From Gilvimarinus gilvus (GTDB taxonomy: Bacteria > Pseudomonadota > Gammaproteobacteria > Pseudomonadales > Cellvibrionaceae): a DNA stretch of 64,000 nt. A program made the position numbers and the translations under genes. Positions 44,992 to 55,823 of this stretch are shown one piece after another (position 1 is the first letter of the stretch; every line of letters starts with the position of its first letter). The DNA lies in assembly GCF_030518155.1 (NCBI RefSeq), contig NZ_JAULRU010000569.1, forward strand, positions 62,001 through 126,000, given 5' to 3'. The notes under the pieces were generated by a model that was given only the letters and a program-made list of their open reading frames with translations, did not search any database and was not told where the DNA came from.

Positions 44992-46041
44992 CTAATCCGT
45001 GAACTGAGCAAAGTGAGTGGTTTGCTTTTCGCTAAAGCCGTCACCGTCTTTGACAATCATATACACCGCAAGTTTTTCCGCCTCGGCCACTTGCAGACCC
45101 TTTTCCGGGCCTAATACGTTGAGTGCGGTCGCCCATGCATCAGCTTTCGCCGCCGAGTCCGCAACCACGGTAACCGATGCCAATGTGTGAGTAATCGGCT
45201 TGCCGCTGGCGGGGTCGATGGTGTGAGAATAGCGCACACCGTCAACTTCAAAATAATTGCGGTAGTCGCCCGACGTGGCCACAGCATGATCGCTCAGACT
45301 GAGAGCCTTGGCCGCATCCCTGACTAAGATGGCGGGCTGCTCAACCGCGATACGCCAGTTATTGCCGCGCGGGCTGTGGCCTTTAACGCGCACTTCACCG
45401 CCAATTTCAACCATGTAATGAACGATGCCAAGCTGCTCTAAAGTCTGCGCTACCCAGTCTACACCATAGCCCTTGGCAACCGCGGACAAATCGACAAATA
45501 TGGGCGCGGTACGCCGCGCCTGCCCGTCCCTTAATTCAAGCTTGTGGTAGCCTATCAGCGCTTTAGCGGCCGCCAGATCTTGATCAGAGGGCACGATATC
45601 TGGCTGCATTTGCGGGCCAAACCCCCAAAGATTCACCAACGGCCCCACCGTTATATCAAACGCGCCCGCCGTCGCCTCGCTAATTTGGCGGCTGAGGCTA
45701 AGCACTTCGAGCAATGGCGCAGACAATTCACGCCACTGCCCTACTTCGGATTCATTAAATACCATCAACTCCGAATCGGCGATGTAAGTCGACATCAGTT
45801 GATTGATCAGCTGCAGTTCCTGATCAACGTTCTGCTGCACGGTACTGGCGTCCACGCCCAGTGGTGTATCCGCCGCCGAAACCAATGTAATGTGGTAACT
45901 GGTGCCCATGGTACGCCCCGACATTTTAGCCGTTTCGTACTCGGGTGCCTTAGCACAGCCAGAAATCCACACACCCATAAACAAAAACGAGGCCAGTAAC
46001 ACCAGCCTCGTTTTTATTATTGCTTGGTAGGCAATCATCAT
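44992..46041 (-). CDS. apbE: FAD:protein FMN transferase ApbE (lipoprotein)
   Basis: About 350 residues. It attaches FMN covalently to threonines of NqrB and NqrC in the periplasm. A lipoprotein signal ends in W-I-S-G-C. Visible motifs are G-R-T-M-G-T-S-Y-H-I-T, G-A-F-D-I-T-V-G-P-L-V-N-L-W-G-F-G, the D-L-S-A-V-A-K-G-Y-G-V-D-W active-site loop, G-G-E-V-R-V-K-G and Y-S-H-T-I-D-P. The frame opens at TTG 46062 directly after the nqrF stop; ATG 46041 gives a well-shaped signal peptide. Its position between nqrF and nqrM explains its job. Confidence 0.95.
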   Translation of the reverse strand: MMIAYQAIIKTRLVLLASFLFMGVWISGCAKAPEYETAKMSGRTMGTSYHITLVSAADTPLGVDASTVQQNVDQELQLINQLMSTYIADSELMVFNESEVGQWRELSAPLLEVLSLSRQISEATAGAFDITVGPLVNLWGFGPQMQPDIVPSDQDLAAAKALIGYHKLELRDGQARRTAPIFVDLSAVAKGYGVDWVAQTLEQLGIVHYMVEIGGEVRVKGHSPRGNNWRIAVEQPAILVRDAAKALSLSDHAVATSGDYRNYFEVDGVRYSHTIDPASGKPITHTLASVTVVADSAAKADAWATALNVLGPEKGLQVAEAEKLAVYMIVKDGDGFSEKQTTHFAQFTD

Positions 46042-46062
46042 TGCTTGATCAATCACTCGCAA

Positions 46063-47283
46063 TTAACCACCAAAGTCATCAAGCATAATGTTTTCTTCTT
46101 CTACACCGAGATCTTGCAGCAGTTTAATCACCGCCGCGTTCATCATCGGTGGCCCACACATATAGAACTCACAGTCTTCCGGAGCCGGGTGGTCTTTCAG
46201 GTATTCATCGTAAAGTACGTTATGAATAAAACCGGTTAAACCTTCCCAGTTATCCTCGGGCTGCGGGTCAGACATTGCCACGTGCCAGGTGAAGTTTTCG
46301 TTTTCATCGGCCAGCATGTCGTATTCGTCTTGATAGAACAGCTCTTTCAATGAGCGGGCACCGTACCAGAACGACATCTTACGCTTGGAGTTCAAACGCT
46401 TGAGCTGATCGAAAATATGCGAGCGCATTGGCGCCATACCAGCACCACCGCCGACAAATACCATTTCTGCATCGGTGTCTTTCGCGAAGAACTCACCAAA
46501 TGGTCCGAATACGGTGATTTTATCGCCCGGCTTCAGGTTAAACACGTAGGTCGACATAACACCCGGCTGAATGCCCGTTGAGCCAGGAGGTGGCGTGGCA
46601 ATACGAATGTTGAACTTAACCAGACCTTTCTCTTCCGGGTAGTTCGCCATTGAGTAGGCGCGCTGCACGGTCTCGGTGCTTTTGGCTTTTAAGTTAAAGA
46701 AACCAAAGCGCTCCCAATCACCGCGGAATTGCTCTTCGATATCAAAATCTGAGAAATTGATTTCGTAAGGAGGACACTCCAGCTGCACGTAACCACCAGC
46801 GCGGAAGTCGACGTTCTCGCCTTCTGGCAACTTCAGGGTCAGCTCTTTAATAAAGGTGGCCACATTGGGGTTAGACTCAACGGTACACTCCCACTGCTTC
46901 ACGCCGAATACTTCTTCCGGCACTTCCACTTTCATATCTTGCTTAACCGGGGTCTGGCAAGACAAGCGCCAGCCTTCTACCGCTTCGCGCTTGGTAAAGT
47001 GACTTTCTTCGGTGGGCAACATAGACCCGCCACCTTCACTTACCACACAGCGACACTGGGCACAGGTACCACCGCCGCCACAGGCAGACGGCAGAAACAA
47101 TCCAGCACTGGACAGAGTTTGCAGCAGCTTGCCACCGGCCGGTACGGTCAGGGTTTGTTCGCCGTTAATATCAATTGTTACGTCGCCCGATGCTACCAAC
47201 TTCGCACGTGCGCTCAGGATCACAAACACCAGAGCCAGTACGATGACGGTGAACATCACAACGCCAAGAATAATCTCGTTCAT
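46063..47283 (-). CDS. nqrF: Na+-translocating NADH:quinone reductase subunit F
   Basis: 406 residues: an N-terminal membrane helix, a 2Fe-2S ferredoxin domain with Cys68, 74, 77 and 109 ([14 protein letters not shown]), then FAD-binding (R-A-Y-S-M-A-N-Y-P) and NADH-binding ([13 protein letters not shown]) domains. It is the NADH-entry subunit of the sodium pump. It is last of the six structural genes and 15 nt after nqrE. Confidence 0.98.
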   Translation of the reverse strand: MNEIILGVVMFTVIVLALVFVILSARAKLVASGDVTIDINGEQTLTVPAGGKLLQTLSSAGLFLPSACGGGGTCAQCRCVVSEGGGSMLPTEESHFTKREAVEGWRLSCQTPVKQDMKVEVPEEVFGVKQWECTVESNPNVATFIKELTLKLPEGENVDFRAGGYVQLECPPYEINFSDFDIEEQFRGDWERFGFFNLKAKSTETVQRAYSMANYPEEKGLVKFNIRIATPPPGSTGIQPGVMSTYVFNLKPGDKITVFGPFGEFFAKDTDAEMVFVGGGAGMAPMRSHIFDQLKRLNSKRKMSFWYGARSLKELFYQDEYDMLADENENFTWHVAMSDPQPEDNWEGLTGFIHNVLYDEYLKDHPAPEDCEFYMCGPPMMNAAVIKLLQDLGVEEENIMLDDFGG

Positions 47284-47298
47284 GTGAATCCTCGCTGA

Positions 47299-47907
47299 TT
47301 ACAGATCAATACCGCCGAAGGACATAAAGCCCAGCGACATCAGACCAACGGTAATGAATGTAATACCCAGGCCGCGAAGACCTTCAGGTACATCGGAGTA
47401 CTTCATTTTTTCGCGAATACCGGCCAGAGCGGTAATGGCCAAAGCCCAGCCCACGCCGGAGCCTGCACCAAACACCACACTTTCACCGAAGTCGTAGTCG
47501 CGTTGCACCATCAACAGTGAACCACCCAAAATGGCGCAGTTCACGGTAATCAGCGGCAAGAACACACCCAGCGCGTTGTAGAGCGCGGGAACATACTTAT
47601 CCAGAATCATTTCCAGAATCTGCACCAAAGCGGCAATAACACCAATGTAGGTAATCAAACCCAAAAAGCTCAGGTCAACATCAGGTAAACCGGCCCAGGC
47701 CAGAGCACCGTCTGCCAGCACATAGGTGTACAACAAGTTGTTCACCGGCACGGTGATAACCTGAACTACCACTACGGCGATACCCAAACCAAAAGCCGCG
47801 CCGATTTTCTTCGAAATGGCAAGGAAGGTACACATACCTAAGAAAAACGCCAGAGCGATGTTGTCGATAAAGATCGACCGGACAAATAAGCTTAAATACG
47901 CTTCCAC
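47299..47907 (-). CDS. nqrE: Na+-translocating NADH:quinone reductase subunit E
   Basis: 202 residues, six membrane helices (start [20 protein letters not shown] with [10 protein letters not shown]). The cysteine of G-M-C-T and the one in V-N-C-A-I-L-G-G are the ligands of the intramembrane iron centre shared with NqrD. Length equals V. cholerae NqrE (198). Two nt separate it from nqrD. Confidence 0.97.
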   Translation of the reverse strand: MEAYLSLFVRSIFIDNIALAFFLGMCTFLAISKKIGAAFGLGIAVVVVQVITVPVNNLLYTYVLADGALAWAGLPDVDLSFLGLITYIGVIAALVQILEMILDKYVPALYNALGVFLPLITVNCAILGGSLLMVQRDYDFGESVVFGAGSGVGWALAITALAGIREKMKYSDVPEGLRGLGITFITVGLMSLGFMSFGGIDL

Positions 47908-47909
47908 GA

Positions 47910-48572
47910 TCAGGCCTCCTTCGCTTGTGGCTTAGTGTTGGGCGCCATTTTGTAATCTGGTTCTTCAATTTGGTCTTTTTTCCAGGCACGAATACCCCAG
48001 ATAAACAAACCAATCAGGAAGAACGCACTTGGCGGCATCAACAACAGGCCGTTTGGCGTATACCAGCCACCTTCAGTAGCCAGTGGCAGAATTTGATAAC
48101 CCAGCAAGGTGCCGGAACCAAACAGTTCGCGAATCACAGCCAGAGCAATCAAGATCGCGCTGTAGCCCAGTCCGTTACCAACACCGTCAAAGAAGCTGGC
48201 CAGCGGTGGGTTTTTCATGGCGAATGCTTCGGCGCGGCCCATAACGATACAGTTGGTAATAATCAAACCAACGAATACCGACAGCTGCTTACTGATTTCG
48301 TAAGCGTAGGCCTTCAACACTTCATCCACCACGATTACCAACGAGGCAATGATGGTCATCTGCACGATGATACGAATGTTGCCCGGCGCGTGGTTGCGCA
48401 CCAAAGACACAAACAAGTTAGAAAAGGCTGTTACCGAGGTCAGTGCAATACACATTACCAAGGTCACAGACAATTTACTGGTAACCGCCAAGGCAGAACA
48501 GATACCGAGAATCTGCAACGCGATGGGGTTGTTGGAAAATACCGGTGCAAATAAAAGCTCTTTCACTTTCAT
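47910..48572 (-). CDS. nqrD: Na+-translocating NADH:quinone reductase subunit D
   Basis: 220 residues, six helices. [18 protein letters not shown] holds one Fe-ligand cysteine; [14 protein letters not shown] holds the other. Homologous to NqrE with opposite topology; together they carry electrons and sodium-coupled changes across the membrane. Four nt from nqrC. Confidence 0.97.
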   Translation of the reverse strand: MKVKELLFAPVFSNNPIALQILGICSALAVTSKLSVTLVMCIALTSVTAFSNLFVSLVRNHAPGNIRIIVQMTIIASLVIVVDEVLKAYAYEISKQLSVFVGLIITNCIVMGRAEAFAMKNPPLASFFDGVGNGLGYSAILIALAVIRELFGSGTLLGYQILPLATEGGWYTPNGLLLMPPSAFFLIGLFIWGIRAWKKDQIEEPDYKMAPNTKPQAKEA

Positions 48573-48576
48573 GGTA

Positions 48577-49359
48577 TTAGGCCTCCCCTTTTTTCAGGTT
48601 GGTGAGGAAAGACTTGTAGCCATCTTCGCCCAACCAAAACTGAACCAGATTCCCGACGCCGCGGCTGGTCAGGGTAGCACCTGACAAACCATCGACCTTG
48701 TGCTCGGCGTTTTTGGTGCCGGCATCAACCATACCTTTAATCACGTTGAGCTCGGCTTCACCATTTTCGCCATAGGCTTTTTTGCCTTCCCACAACGCTT
48801 TCCAGGCCGGGTTGTCCACTTCACCACCAAGCCCCGGTGTTTCGCCGTGCTCGTAGAAGCCTAAACCCACCACGGTGTTTAAGTCGGAATCCAGTGCCAT
48901 AAAGCCGTATAGTGTCGACCAAAGACCGTAACCGCGAATAGGCAATACGATGGTATCGAGGCCACTGTCGCCCTCAATCATGTACACCAAACCGTACTCT
49001 TCACGACTGCCAATTTTGGCGAGGTCCTGATCGGCACTTAGATCTTCAGAACGCGCAGGGTCTTTCGACGCTTTGCGCTGATCGTATTTAGCCACGGCCA
49101 CTGCATCGGTGAATTTACCGGTACTGAAATCAATCGCGCGAGTGTTTACACGATCGTTAAAGACCACCTCTACACCTTTACTGGCCGCTTCGTCCGACAA
49201 TCCGGCCGCAGCCAAAATGTTGCGTTTGAAGTCCAGTGACTTATTCACTTCCTGCACAGGGCGCAGGAGTACGGCAGCGGTAGAGACCACCACCGAGCAG
49301 ACGATACACAGCAAAATCGTTACTGTGAGCGTCTTTTTGATGGAATCGTTATTAGCCAC
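48577..49359 (-). CDS. nqrC: Na+-translocating NADH:quinone reductase subunit C
   Basis: 260 residues from GTG 49359, chosen because GGAGG lies 7 nt upstream and [10 protein letters not shown] fits the family; this start overlaps the nqrB stop by 8 bp. One N-terminal membrane helix ([12 protein letters not shown]), then a periplasmic FMN domain whose attachment Thr lies in D-G-L-S-G-A-T-L-T. ApbE supplies the FMN. An ATT start further upstream would run into nqrB. Confidence 0.96.
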   Translation of the reverse strand: MANNDSIKKTLTVTILLCIVCSVVVSTAAVLLRPVQEVNKSLDFKRNILAAAGLSDEAASKGVEVVFNDRVNTRAIDFSTGKFTDAVAVAKYDQRKASKDPARSEDLSADQDLAKIGSREEYGLVYMIEGDSGLDTIVLPIRGYGLWSTLYGFMALDSDLNTVVGLGFYEHGETPGLGGEVDNPAWKALWEGKKAYGENGEAELNVIKGMVDAGTKNAEHKVDGLSGATLTSRGVGNLVQFWLGEDGYKSFLTNLKKGEA

Positions 49360-50557
49360 GCGCCAACCTCCGCTTAATATTTGCCTGAACAACAAAGTAA
49401 TCAATCAGTGGCGCAAACAAGTTGGCAAACAAAATCGCCAACATCATGCCTTCGGGGAAGGCTGGGTTTACCACACGAATAATGATCACCATGAAACCAA
49501 TCAGGGCACCAAACCAATATTTACCGGTGTTTGTCATAGCCGCAGACACAGGGTCAGTGGCCATAAAAATCATACCGAAGGCGAAACCGCCAATCACCAG
49601 GTGCCAGTACCACGGCAAAGCCATTGCAGCATTTGAGGCCGGGTCACCGAACATATTGCAAACTAACGCCGTCGCAATCATGCCCAGCATTACGCCCATC
49701 ACAATGCGCCATGAAGCAATGCCCATTACCAACAGCACAGCGCCGCCGATAAAAATGGCCAAAGTTGAGGTTTCACCAATGCTGCCCTGAATGTTACCCA
49801 AGAAGGCGTCCATCCAAGTCATTTGACTGGCGATGGCATCCACACCACCTTGTGCCGCCAGCGACAAGGCCGTGGCACCGGTGTAACCGTCTACTGTTGT
49901 CCACACCGCATCACCCGACATGGCAGGCGCGTAGGCGAAAAACAAGAAGGCACGACCCGTCAGTGCGGGGTTTAAGAAGTTTTTACCGGTACCGCCAAAA
50001 ACTTCCTTACCCAAAACCACACCAAAACTGATACCCAGGGCGGCGTAAATCAGCGGTAGGTCGGGCGGACAGATCAAGGCAAACAGTACCGAGGTAACGA
50101 AGAAACCTTCGTTAACTTCGTGGCCGCGAATGGAGGCGAACAACACTTCCCAAAAACCACCGACGATAAACACAACGGCGTAAATGGGCAGGAAGTAAGC
50201 GGCACCGTGAATCAGACAATCCCAGATACTGTTGGGGTCAAATCCGGCAAAAGCGCTGATCAGCGCAATGCGCCAACCTTCACCGGCGCCAGCGCCCATT
50301 TCGGCCAGAATCATGTTGGCCTGATGACCGACATTGTACATACCGAAAAACATTGCAGGGAACGTACACAACCACACGGTGATCATGATGCGCTTAAGGT
50401 CGATACCGTCGCGCACATGGCTGGTGGTTTTGGTCACGTTGGCGGGGCGATAAAAAACGGTATCAACCGCTTCGTACAGCGCATACCACTTTTCGTGCTT
50501 ACCACCTTTGTGAAAGTTGGGTTCGATTTTATCGAGGAAATTACGTAATGCTTTCAT
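49352..50557 (-). CDS. nqrB: Na+-translocating NADH:quinone reductase subunit B
   Basis: 401 residues with about ten helices. The covalent FMN threonine is in [10 protein letters not shown]; riboflavin and the quinone site lie nearby, and the N-terminal region [11 protein letters not shown] is typical. It overlaps nqrC and follows nqrA by 3 nt. Confidence 0.97.
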   Translation of the reverse strand: MKALRNFLDKIEPNFHKGGKHEKWYALYEAVDTVFYRPANVTKTTSHVRDGIDLKRIMITVWLCTFPAMFFGMYNVGHQANMILAEMGAGAGEGWRIALISAFAGFDPNSIWDCLIHGAAYFLPIYAVVFIVGGFWEVLFASIRGHEVNEGFFVTSVLFALICPPDLPLIYAALGISFGVVLGKEVFGGTGKNFLNPALTGRAFLFFAYAPAMSGDAVWTTVDGYTGATALSLAAQGGVDAIASQMTWMDAFLGNIQGSIGETSTLAIFIGGAVLLVMGIASWRIVMGVMLGMIATALVCNMFGDPASNAAMALPWYWHLVIGGFAFGMIFMATDPVSAAMTNTGKYWFGALIGFMVIIIRVVNPAFPEGMMLAILFANLFAPLIDYFVVQANIKRRLARG

Positions 50558-50560
50558 ACC

Positions 50561-51904
50561 TTAACCCTCCAGCTCTATTCGGGTGAGGTTGTCGCGCAAG
50601 ATCGGGCCGTACTCGTACTTACCCGGGCAGACAAACGTACACAGAGCCAGATCTTCTTCATCCAGTTCCAAACAACCCAACTTCTGAGCGGTGTCAGTAT
50701 CGCCAACAATCAGCGCACGCAGCAGTTGCGTAGGCAGAATATCAAGCGGCATAATCTTCTCGTAAGAGCCCACGGGAACCATGGCACGCTCACTACCCAT
50801 GGTAGTGGTGGTGAAATTAAACAGCTTCGATGGCATCAGCTTAGACAGGTAAATGCCCATGACTGAGAAGTAGTTGGTGCCGGGGCGCAGGTAGTGCAGC
50901 ATGGGGCGATCGTCACCCTCGGTGAGCACACTTACCTGAGTGTGATAACGGCCCAAGTAGTTGTAGGCACCGCGCGCGGTGCGGCCACCAAACACTGAAC
51001 CGGAAATCAAGCGGTTATGATCTCCTTTCAGGCCGCCGGCGGTCAGCTCGTCGAGGTTGGCGCCAACGCGGGTGCGAACCAGAGCGGGCGCTTCAACTTG
51101 TGGGCCCGCCACTGCGACAACGCGAGACGTCTCAATGCGGCCTTCAGAGAAAAGTACGCCAAACGCTACGACGTCTTGATAGCCGATGGTCCAGACGGAC
51201 TTTTGCGCGCTTACCGGGTCCAGATGGTGAATGTGCGTACCCGCGTTACCCGCCGGATGCACGCCACCAAACTCGGCAACCTGAAATTGATCACCCGCAG
51301 CAACCGGAATGTCAGCGCCCTGAGCTTTACAGACAAACACCTTGCCGTCGGTCAATTTGGTCAGTACTTGCAGGCCTTGTTTAAAAGCCTCTTCCTGACC
51401 CTTGAGCACAACTTCAGGGTTGGCTGCCAGAGGATTAGTATCAATCGCTGTGACAAAGATGGAATTTGCTTTGGCGTCCAACGCTGGCACCTTGCTGTAA
51501 GGACGTGAACGCAAAGCTAGCCAGAGGCCGGCCTCGTTCAGCTGATCGCGAACGGCCTGACCGTCGGCTTGTTTCAGCTCGTCTTCGCTGTACGCCTTGA
51601 AAGATTCAGCTTCCTCACCTTCTACATCAATCACTACAGATTGCAGCATACGCCGCTCACCACGGTTAATCGCGGCAACGGTACCTGATGCAGGAGCGGT
51701 ATAGCGAACCCCTTCGGTTTTTTTATCGGTAAACAGTAACTGTCCAAGCTTGACCTTGTCACCCACGGATACCGCCATAGTCGGCTTCATACCGTGATAG
51801 TCTGGGCCGATGACTGCCACAGAGCGGGCAGATGGCCCGTCCTTGATAGTCTGCTCGGGCGCACCGGATATAGGTAAATCCAATCCCCGACGAATCTTTA
51901 TCAT
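50561..51904 (-). CDS. nqrA: Na+-translocating NADH:quinone reductase subunit A
   Basis: 447 residues, a soluble cytoplasmic subunit at the quinone side. Signature start [39 protein letters not shown] and the C-terminal [20 protein letters not shown]. It is the first gene of nqrABCDEF-apbE-nqrM; the divergent mfd gene starts 420 nt away. Confidence 0.98.
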   Translation of the reverse strand: MIKIRRGLDLPISGAPEQTIKDGPSARSVAVIGPDYHGMKPTMAVSVGDKVKLGQLLFTDKKTEGVRYTAPASGTVAAINRGERRMLQSVVIDVEGEEAESFKAYSEDELKQADGQAVRDQLNEAGLWLALRSRPYSKVPALDAKANSIFVTAIDTNPLAANPEVVLKGQEEAFKQGLQVLTKLTDGKVFVCKAQGADIPVAAGDQFQVAEFGGVHPAGNAGTHIHHLDPVSAQKSVWTIGYQDVVAFGVLFSEGRIETSRVVAVAGPQVEAPALVRTRVGANLDELTAGGLKGDHNRLISGSVFGGRTARGAYNYLGRYHTQVSVLTEGDDRPMLHYLRPGTNYFSVMGIYLSKLMPSKLFNFTTTTMGSERAMVPVGSYEKIMPLDILPTQLLRALIVGDTDTAQKLGCLELDEEDLALCTFVCPGKYEYGPILRDNLTRIELEG

Positions 51905-52324
51905 ACGTCTGACCTAATCACTCGTTGGATTAATGTGTAGCACGACTCTTACTAAAGTGAGCAAGGAGCCGCAGTGTGCTGCGCTGACACCACGCCAGCT
52001 GCTTCTATTTGACTGAAGCTTTATCAATGTCTGGTATGCGACCTACATTTTGCAGATCATTTGATCACTTTGCTAATTTTTTCAGGCATTTAGCCTAAAT
52101 TCCCCGCACCAGGCGCTGAATTTCAGGCGCAAGTCGATTCACCAGCTAAAAAATCGCGGCAATTATAAAGATCGGCGCCCACAAAGGCCAGCGCATCGGC
52201 ACATTTTTACTCGCACCACTTAGCTCAGATACTCACGGCCAACTTTTAGTAGCGGTAAGCGACTACAGACCAATGCCAAACACAGGTACAATCGCGGCCT
52301 GATTTTTCGCAATTGACACTGACT
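51905..52324. other. Divergent promoter region of nqrA and mfd
   Basis: About 420 bases without a supported gene. A TACAAT box at 52287-52292 lies 33 nt before the mfd ATG, a fair -10. For nqrA I see no clear promoter in the AT-rich part around 52050-52090. Confidence 0.4.
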
Positions 52325-55300
52325 ATGACCGAGCTCGACCCCAAGCATCCAATAATCTCCCTGCAAGCCGGCGACCGACGCCATTGGGGCAAGTTACCCG
52401 GCAGCGCTACAGCGCTGGCACTGGCCAACGCAGCTGGCGAGCACCAAGGGTTAAGTTTAGTCATTACCAGCGACACTGCCAGCGCCCAGCGCCTGGAAGC
52501 GGAACTTTCGTTTTTTAGTGGTGGCAAGCTCGATATCTTACACCTGGCCGATTGGGAAACTCTGCCCTACGACAGCATATCGCCCCACCAGGATATTATT
52601 TCCGAGCGACTGAGAACGCTGTTTAAACTGCCATCCGTGCAGCAAGGCATTCTGGTCGTACCCGTGACCAGCTTATTGCAGCGACTGATGCCGACGGATT
52701 ATCTGCTCGCCGGCAGCCTGGTGCTCAAGGTGGGCGACCAGCTGGACATAGATACACTGCGCAGCAATCTCACCAAAGCCGGTTACCGCACTGTCGATAC
52801 CGTATACGAGCACGGGGAATACGCCGTCAGAGGCTCGCTGATCGACCTCTACCCCATGGGCAGCGACTGGCCCCTGCGCATTGACCTGTTTGACGATGAG
52901 GTTGACAGTCTGCGCACGTTTGACCCGGACACTCAGCTCACTGAAGACAAGATCGACGATATAGAGCTTTTGCCCGCCCGCGAGTACCCGCTCGACAAAC
53001 AGGGCATAAGCGCCTTTAAACAGCGCTGGCATCAGCGCTTCGATGTTGACCCAACCGCCTGCTCGATCTATCGGGATGTGGGCGACGGTATTGCCCCTCC
53101 GGGTATAGAGTACTATTTGCCGCTGTTTTTCGATCACACCAGCACGCTATTCGACTATTTACCCAAGAGCACCATAACCTACACCACCGGCGACATTAAC
53201 GCTGCAATTAAGCACTTTTGGGGTGAGCTCAGCGCACGTTACGAATCGCGGCGGGTGGATAATACCCGCCCGCTGCTCGCCCCTGATGAAATTTATCTGC
53301 GCGACGAGGAGCTGTTTGGCGCGCTCAAAACCATGAGCCGCACGGATCTGCACACAGGCGCCATTGAAACCGGCGCCGGCCGCAATAATTACGCCTGCAC
53401 CCCGCCGCCGTCACTGCCGGTTAACGCGCAAAGCGAACACCCATTAACGGCGCTGGAAGCCTTCTTGATGGAGTTTCCGGGTCGCGTACTTTTCTGCGCC
53501 GAGTCTGCCGGGCGCCGCGAAACTTTGTTAGAGCTTCTCAACCGCATACGCCTGCGCCCCAAAGAAGTCACAGGCTGGCACGCATTTGCGCAAGGCGATG
53601 ACAAAATCGCCATCACGGTAGGAAATATTGACCAAGGCCTGTGTATCGACGATCCGGCCATAGCACTGATAACCGAAAGCCAATTGTTTGGCGAGCGAGT
53701 TCAACAGACCAGACGCCGGCGCCAAAGCCAGGAAAATGCCGACAATGTCGTAAAAAACCTAACCGAGCTTCAAGTGGGAGCACCGGTGGTGCACATCGAC
53801 CACGGTGTTGGCAGGTATCGCGGCCTGGAAACCATTTCCGTTGAGGGCGAAGCCAACGAATTCTTAATGCTTGAGTACGCCGAAGATGCCAAGCTCTACG
53901 TCCCGGTTACCAGCTTACATTTGATTAGCCGCTATAGTGGTGCCGATGAAAATGTCGCGCCCCTGCACAGGCTTGGCTCGGAACAATGGGGCCGCGCCAA
54001 ACGCAAGGCGGCCGAACAAGTGCGCGACACCGCCGCTGAGCTTTTGGACATATACGCTCGCCGCGCTGCGCGCAAGGGCTACGCTTTTGGCGACCCCAAA
54101 GCCGACTACCTAACATTCGCGGCAGGCTTTCCGTTTGAGGAGACACCAGACCAACAAGTTGCCATCGACAGTGTCGTGCGCGACATGCTGGCGCCACAAC
54201 CTATGGATCGACTGGTGTGCGGCGACGTCGGCTTTGGCAAAACCGAAGTGGCCATGCGCGCAGCCTTTGTCGCAGCGCACGCGGGAAAGCAGGTGGCCAT
54301 ACTCGCCCCCACCACCCTGCTCGCTCAACAACATTATGAAAGCTTAAAAGACCGCTTCGCTAGCTGGCCCTTTACCATCGAGGTGATGTCTCGTTTTCGT
54401 ACCAACAAAGACGTCGAAGCCGTTAAGGAGCGTTTGGCCAACGGTAAAGTTGATATTGTGGTGGGCACCCATAAACTGATTCAACCCGATATCAAATACA
54501 AAGATTTGGGGCTATTGATTATCGACGAGGAGCACCGCTTTGGCGTGCGGCAAAAAGAGCAATTGAAAAAGCTACGCGCCGAAATCGACATGCTCGCCCT
54601 GACTGCCACACCGATTCCACGCACATTAAACATGTCGATGGCCGGCATTCGCGATCTGTCCATCATCGCCACCCCGCCGGCCCGGCGTTTGTCTGTGAAA
54701 ACTTTTGTACGCCAGCATGAAGAGGCCGTTATTAAAGAAGCCATTTTACGGGAGATTTTGCGTGGCGGTCAGGTTTACTATTTACACAACGAAGTTAAGA
54801 GTATTGAACGAACCGCGCGCGCCTTACAAGAATTGGTGCCGGAAGCTCGCATTGGCATTGGCCACGGCCAAATGCGCGAACGCGAACTGGAAAAAGTCAT
54901 GTCAGACTTTTATCACAAGCGTTTTAACGTCATGGTATGCTCGACCATTATTGAAACCGGCATCGATATTCCAAGCGCCAACACCATTATTATTCATCGC
55001 GCCGACAAATTTGGTTTAGCACAATTGCACCAGCTGCGCGGTCGCGTTGGTCGTTCGCATCATCAGGCTTACGCGTACCTGTTGACACCAGAGCAACGCG
55101 CCATGACCACCGATGCAGTTAAAAGATTGGAAGCCATTGCAGGGGCTGAAGATTTGGGCGCAGGCTTCACCATTGCCACTCACGATATGGAGATTCGCGG
55201 CGCCGGCGAGCTGCTCGGAGATGAACAATCGGGCCAGATACAAACGGTGGGCTTTTCCATGTATATGGATATGCTCGATCGCGCCGTGAAAGCGATGCGC

Positions 55301-55777
55301 GCGGGCAAGGAGCCCAATATAGAACAGCCGCTGGCCGACAATACCGATGTGAATTTACGTATTCCGGCATTGATACCCGAAGAGTATTTGCCCGACGTGC
55401 ACTCGCGCCTGGTACTCTACAAGCGCATCGCCGGCGCCGAATCACACGAAGCGCTACGCGAATTGCAGGTGGAAATGATCGATCGCTTTGGTTTATTGCC
55501 GGAGCCTGCCAAAAACTTATTGCGAGTGACCGAAATAAAGCTCGCCGCCGAAGCCATGGGCGTCGCCAAACTGGAAGCCTCCAGTGCCGGCGGTAAAATT
55601 GAGTTTGGCCCCGACACCCAAGTAGACCCGCTGAAAATTGTACAGTTGGTGCAATCACAGCCAACCGTATTCTCGCTGGCGGGCGCCAATGGCTTAAACT
55701 TCAAGGTACCCATGGTTGAAACTGAAGACCGCTTGCAGCGGATCACAGATTTACTCGACAGTCTTAAATCGCAATAG
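52325..55777 (+). CDS. mfd: Transcription-repair coupling factor Mfd
   Basis: 1150 residues from ATG 52325 (a TTG 12 nt earlier opens the frame), E. coli 1148. Mfd removes stalled RNA polymerase at DNA lesions and recruits UvrA. Modules in order: the UvrB-like N-terminus, the RNAP-interacting domain (V-V-H-I-D-H-G-V-G-R-Y), RecG-like helicase with Walker A G-D-V-G-F-G-K-T-E-V-A, L-I-I-D-E-E-H-R-F-G-V-R, T-A-T-P-I-P-R-T-L and Q-L-R-G-R-V-G-R-S, then the C-terminal regulatory domain. Divergent from nqrA. Confidence 0.98.
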   Translation: MTELDPKHPIISLQAGDRRHWGKLPGSATALALANAAGEHQGLSLVITSDTASAQRLEAELSFFSGGKLDILHLADWETLPYDSISPHQDIISERLRTLFKLPSVQQGILVVPVTSLLQRLMPTDYLLAGSLVLKVGDQLDIDTLRSNLTKAGYRTVDTVYEHGEYAVRGSLIDLYPMGSDWPLRIDLFDDEVDSLRTFDPDTQLTEDKIDDIELLPAREYPLDKQGISAFKQRWHQRFDVDPTACSIYRDVGDGIAPPGIEYYLPLFFDHTSTLFDYLPKSTITYTTGDINAAIKHFWGELSARYESRRVDNTRPLLAPDEIYLRDEELFGALKTMSRTDLHTGAIETGAGRNNYACTPPPSLPVNAQSEHPLTALEAFLMEFPGRVLFCAESAGRRETLLELLNRIRLRPKEVTGWHAFAQGDDKIAITVGNIDQGLCIDDPAIALITESQLFGERVQQTRRRRQSQENADNVVKNLTELQVGAPVVHIDHGVGRYRGLETISVEGEANEFLMLEYAEDAKLYVPVTSLHLISRYSGADENVAPLHRLGSEQWGRAKRKAAEQVRDTAAELLDIYARRAARKGYAFGDPKADYLTFAAGFPFEETPDQQVAIDSVVRDMLAPQPMDRLVCGDVGFGKTEVAMRAAFVAAHAGKQVAILAPTTLLAQQHYESLKDRFASWPFTIEVMSRFRTNKDVEAVKERLANGKVDIVVGTHKLIQPDIKYKDLGLLIIDEEHRFGVRQKEQLKKLRAEIDMLALTATPIPRTLNMSMAGIRDLSIIATPPARRLSVKTFVRQHEEAVIKEAILREILRGGQVYYLHNEVKSIERTARALQELVPEARIGIGHGQMRERELEKVMSDFYHKRFNVMVCSTIIETGIDIPSANTIIIHRADKFGLAQLHQLRGRVGRSHHQAYAYLLTPEQRAMTTDAVKRLEAIAGAEDLGAGFTIATHDMEIRGAGELLGDEQSGQIQTVGFSMYMDMLDRAVKAMRAGKEPNIEQPLADNTDVNLRIPALIPEEYLPDVHSRLVLYKRIAGAESHEALRELQVEMIDRFGLLPEPAKNLLRVTEIKLAAEAMGVAKLEASSAGGKIEFGPDTQVDPLKIVQLVQSQPTVFSLAGANGLNFKVPMVETEDRLQRITDLLDSLKSQ

Positions 55778-55823
55778 CGTCATTCGATGAGTGCACGCTA
55801 GACTGGCCGCTGATATACGGAAT

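Noticed and set aside
47681-48554. Frames of 110 and 209 codons opposite or alongside nqrD/nqrE
   Set aside because: Shadows of essential NQR subunits with strong family matches.
50561-51904. Rnf complex instead of NQR
   Set aside because: Subunit A start, the NqrF ferredoxin-FAD-NADH layout and the presence of NqrM are specific for NQR.
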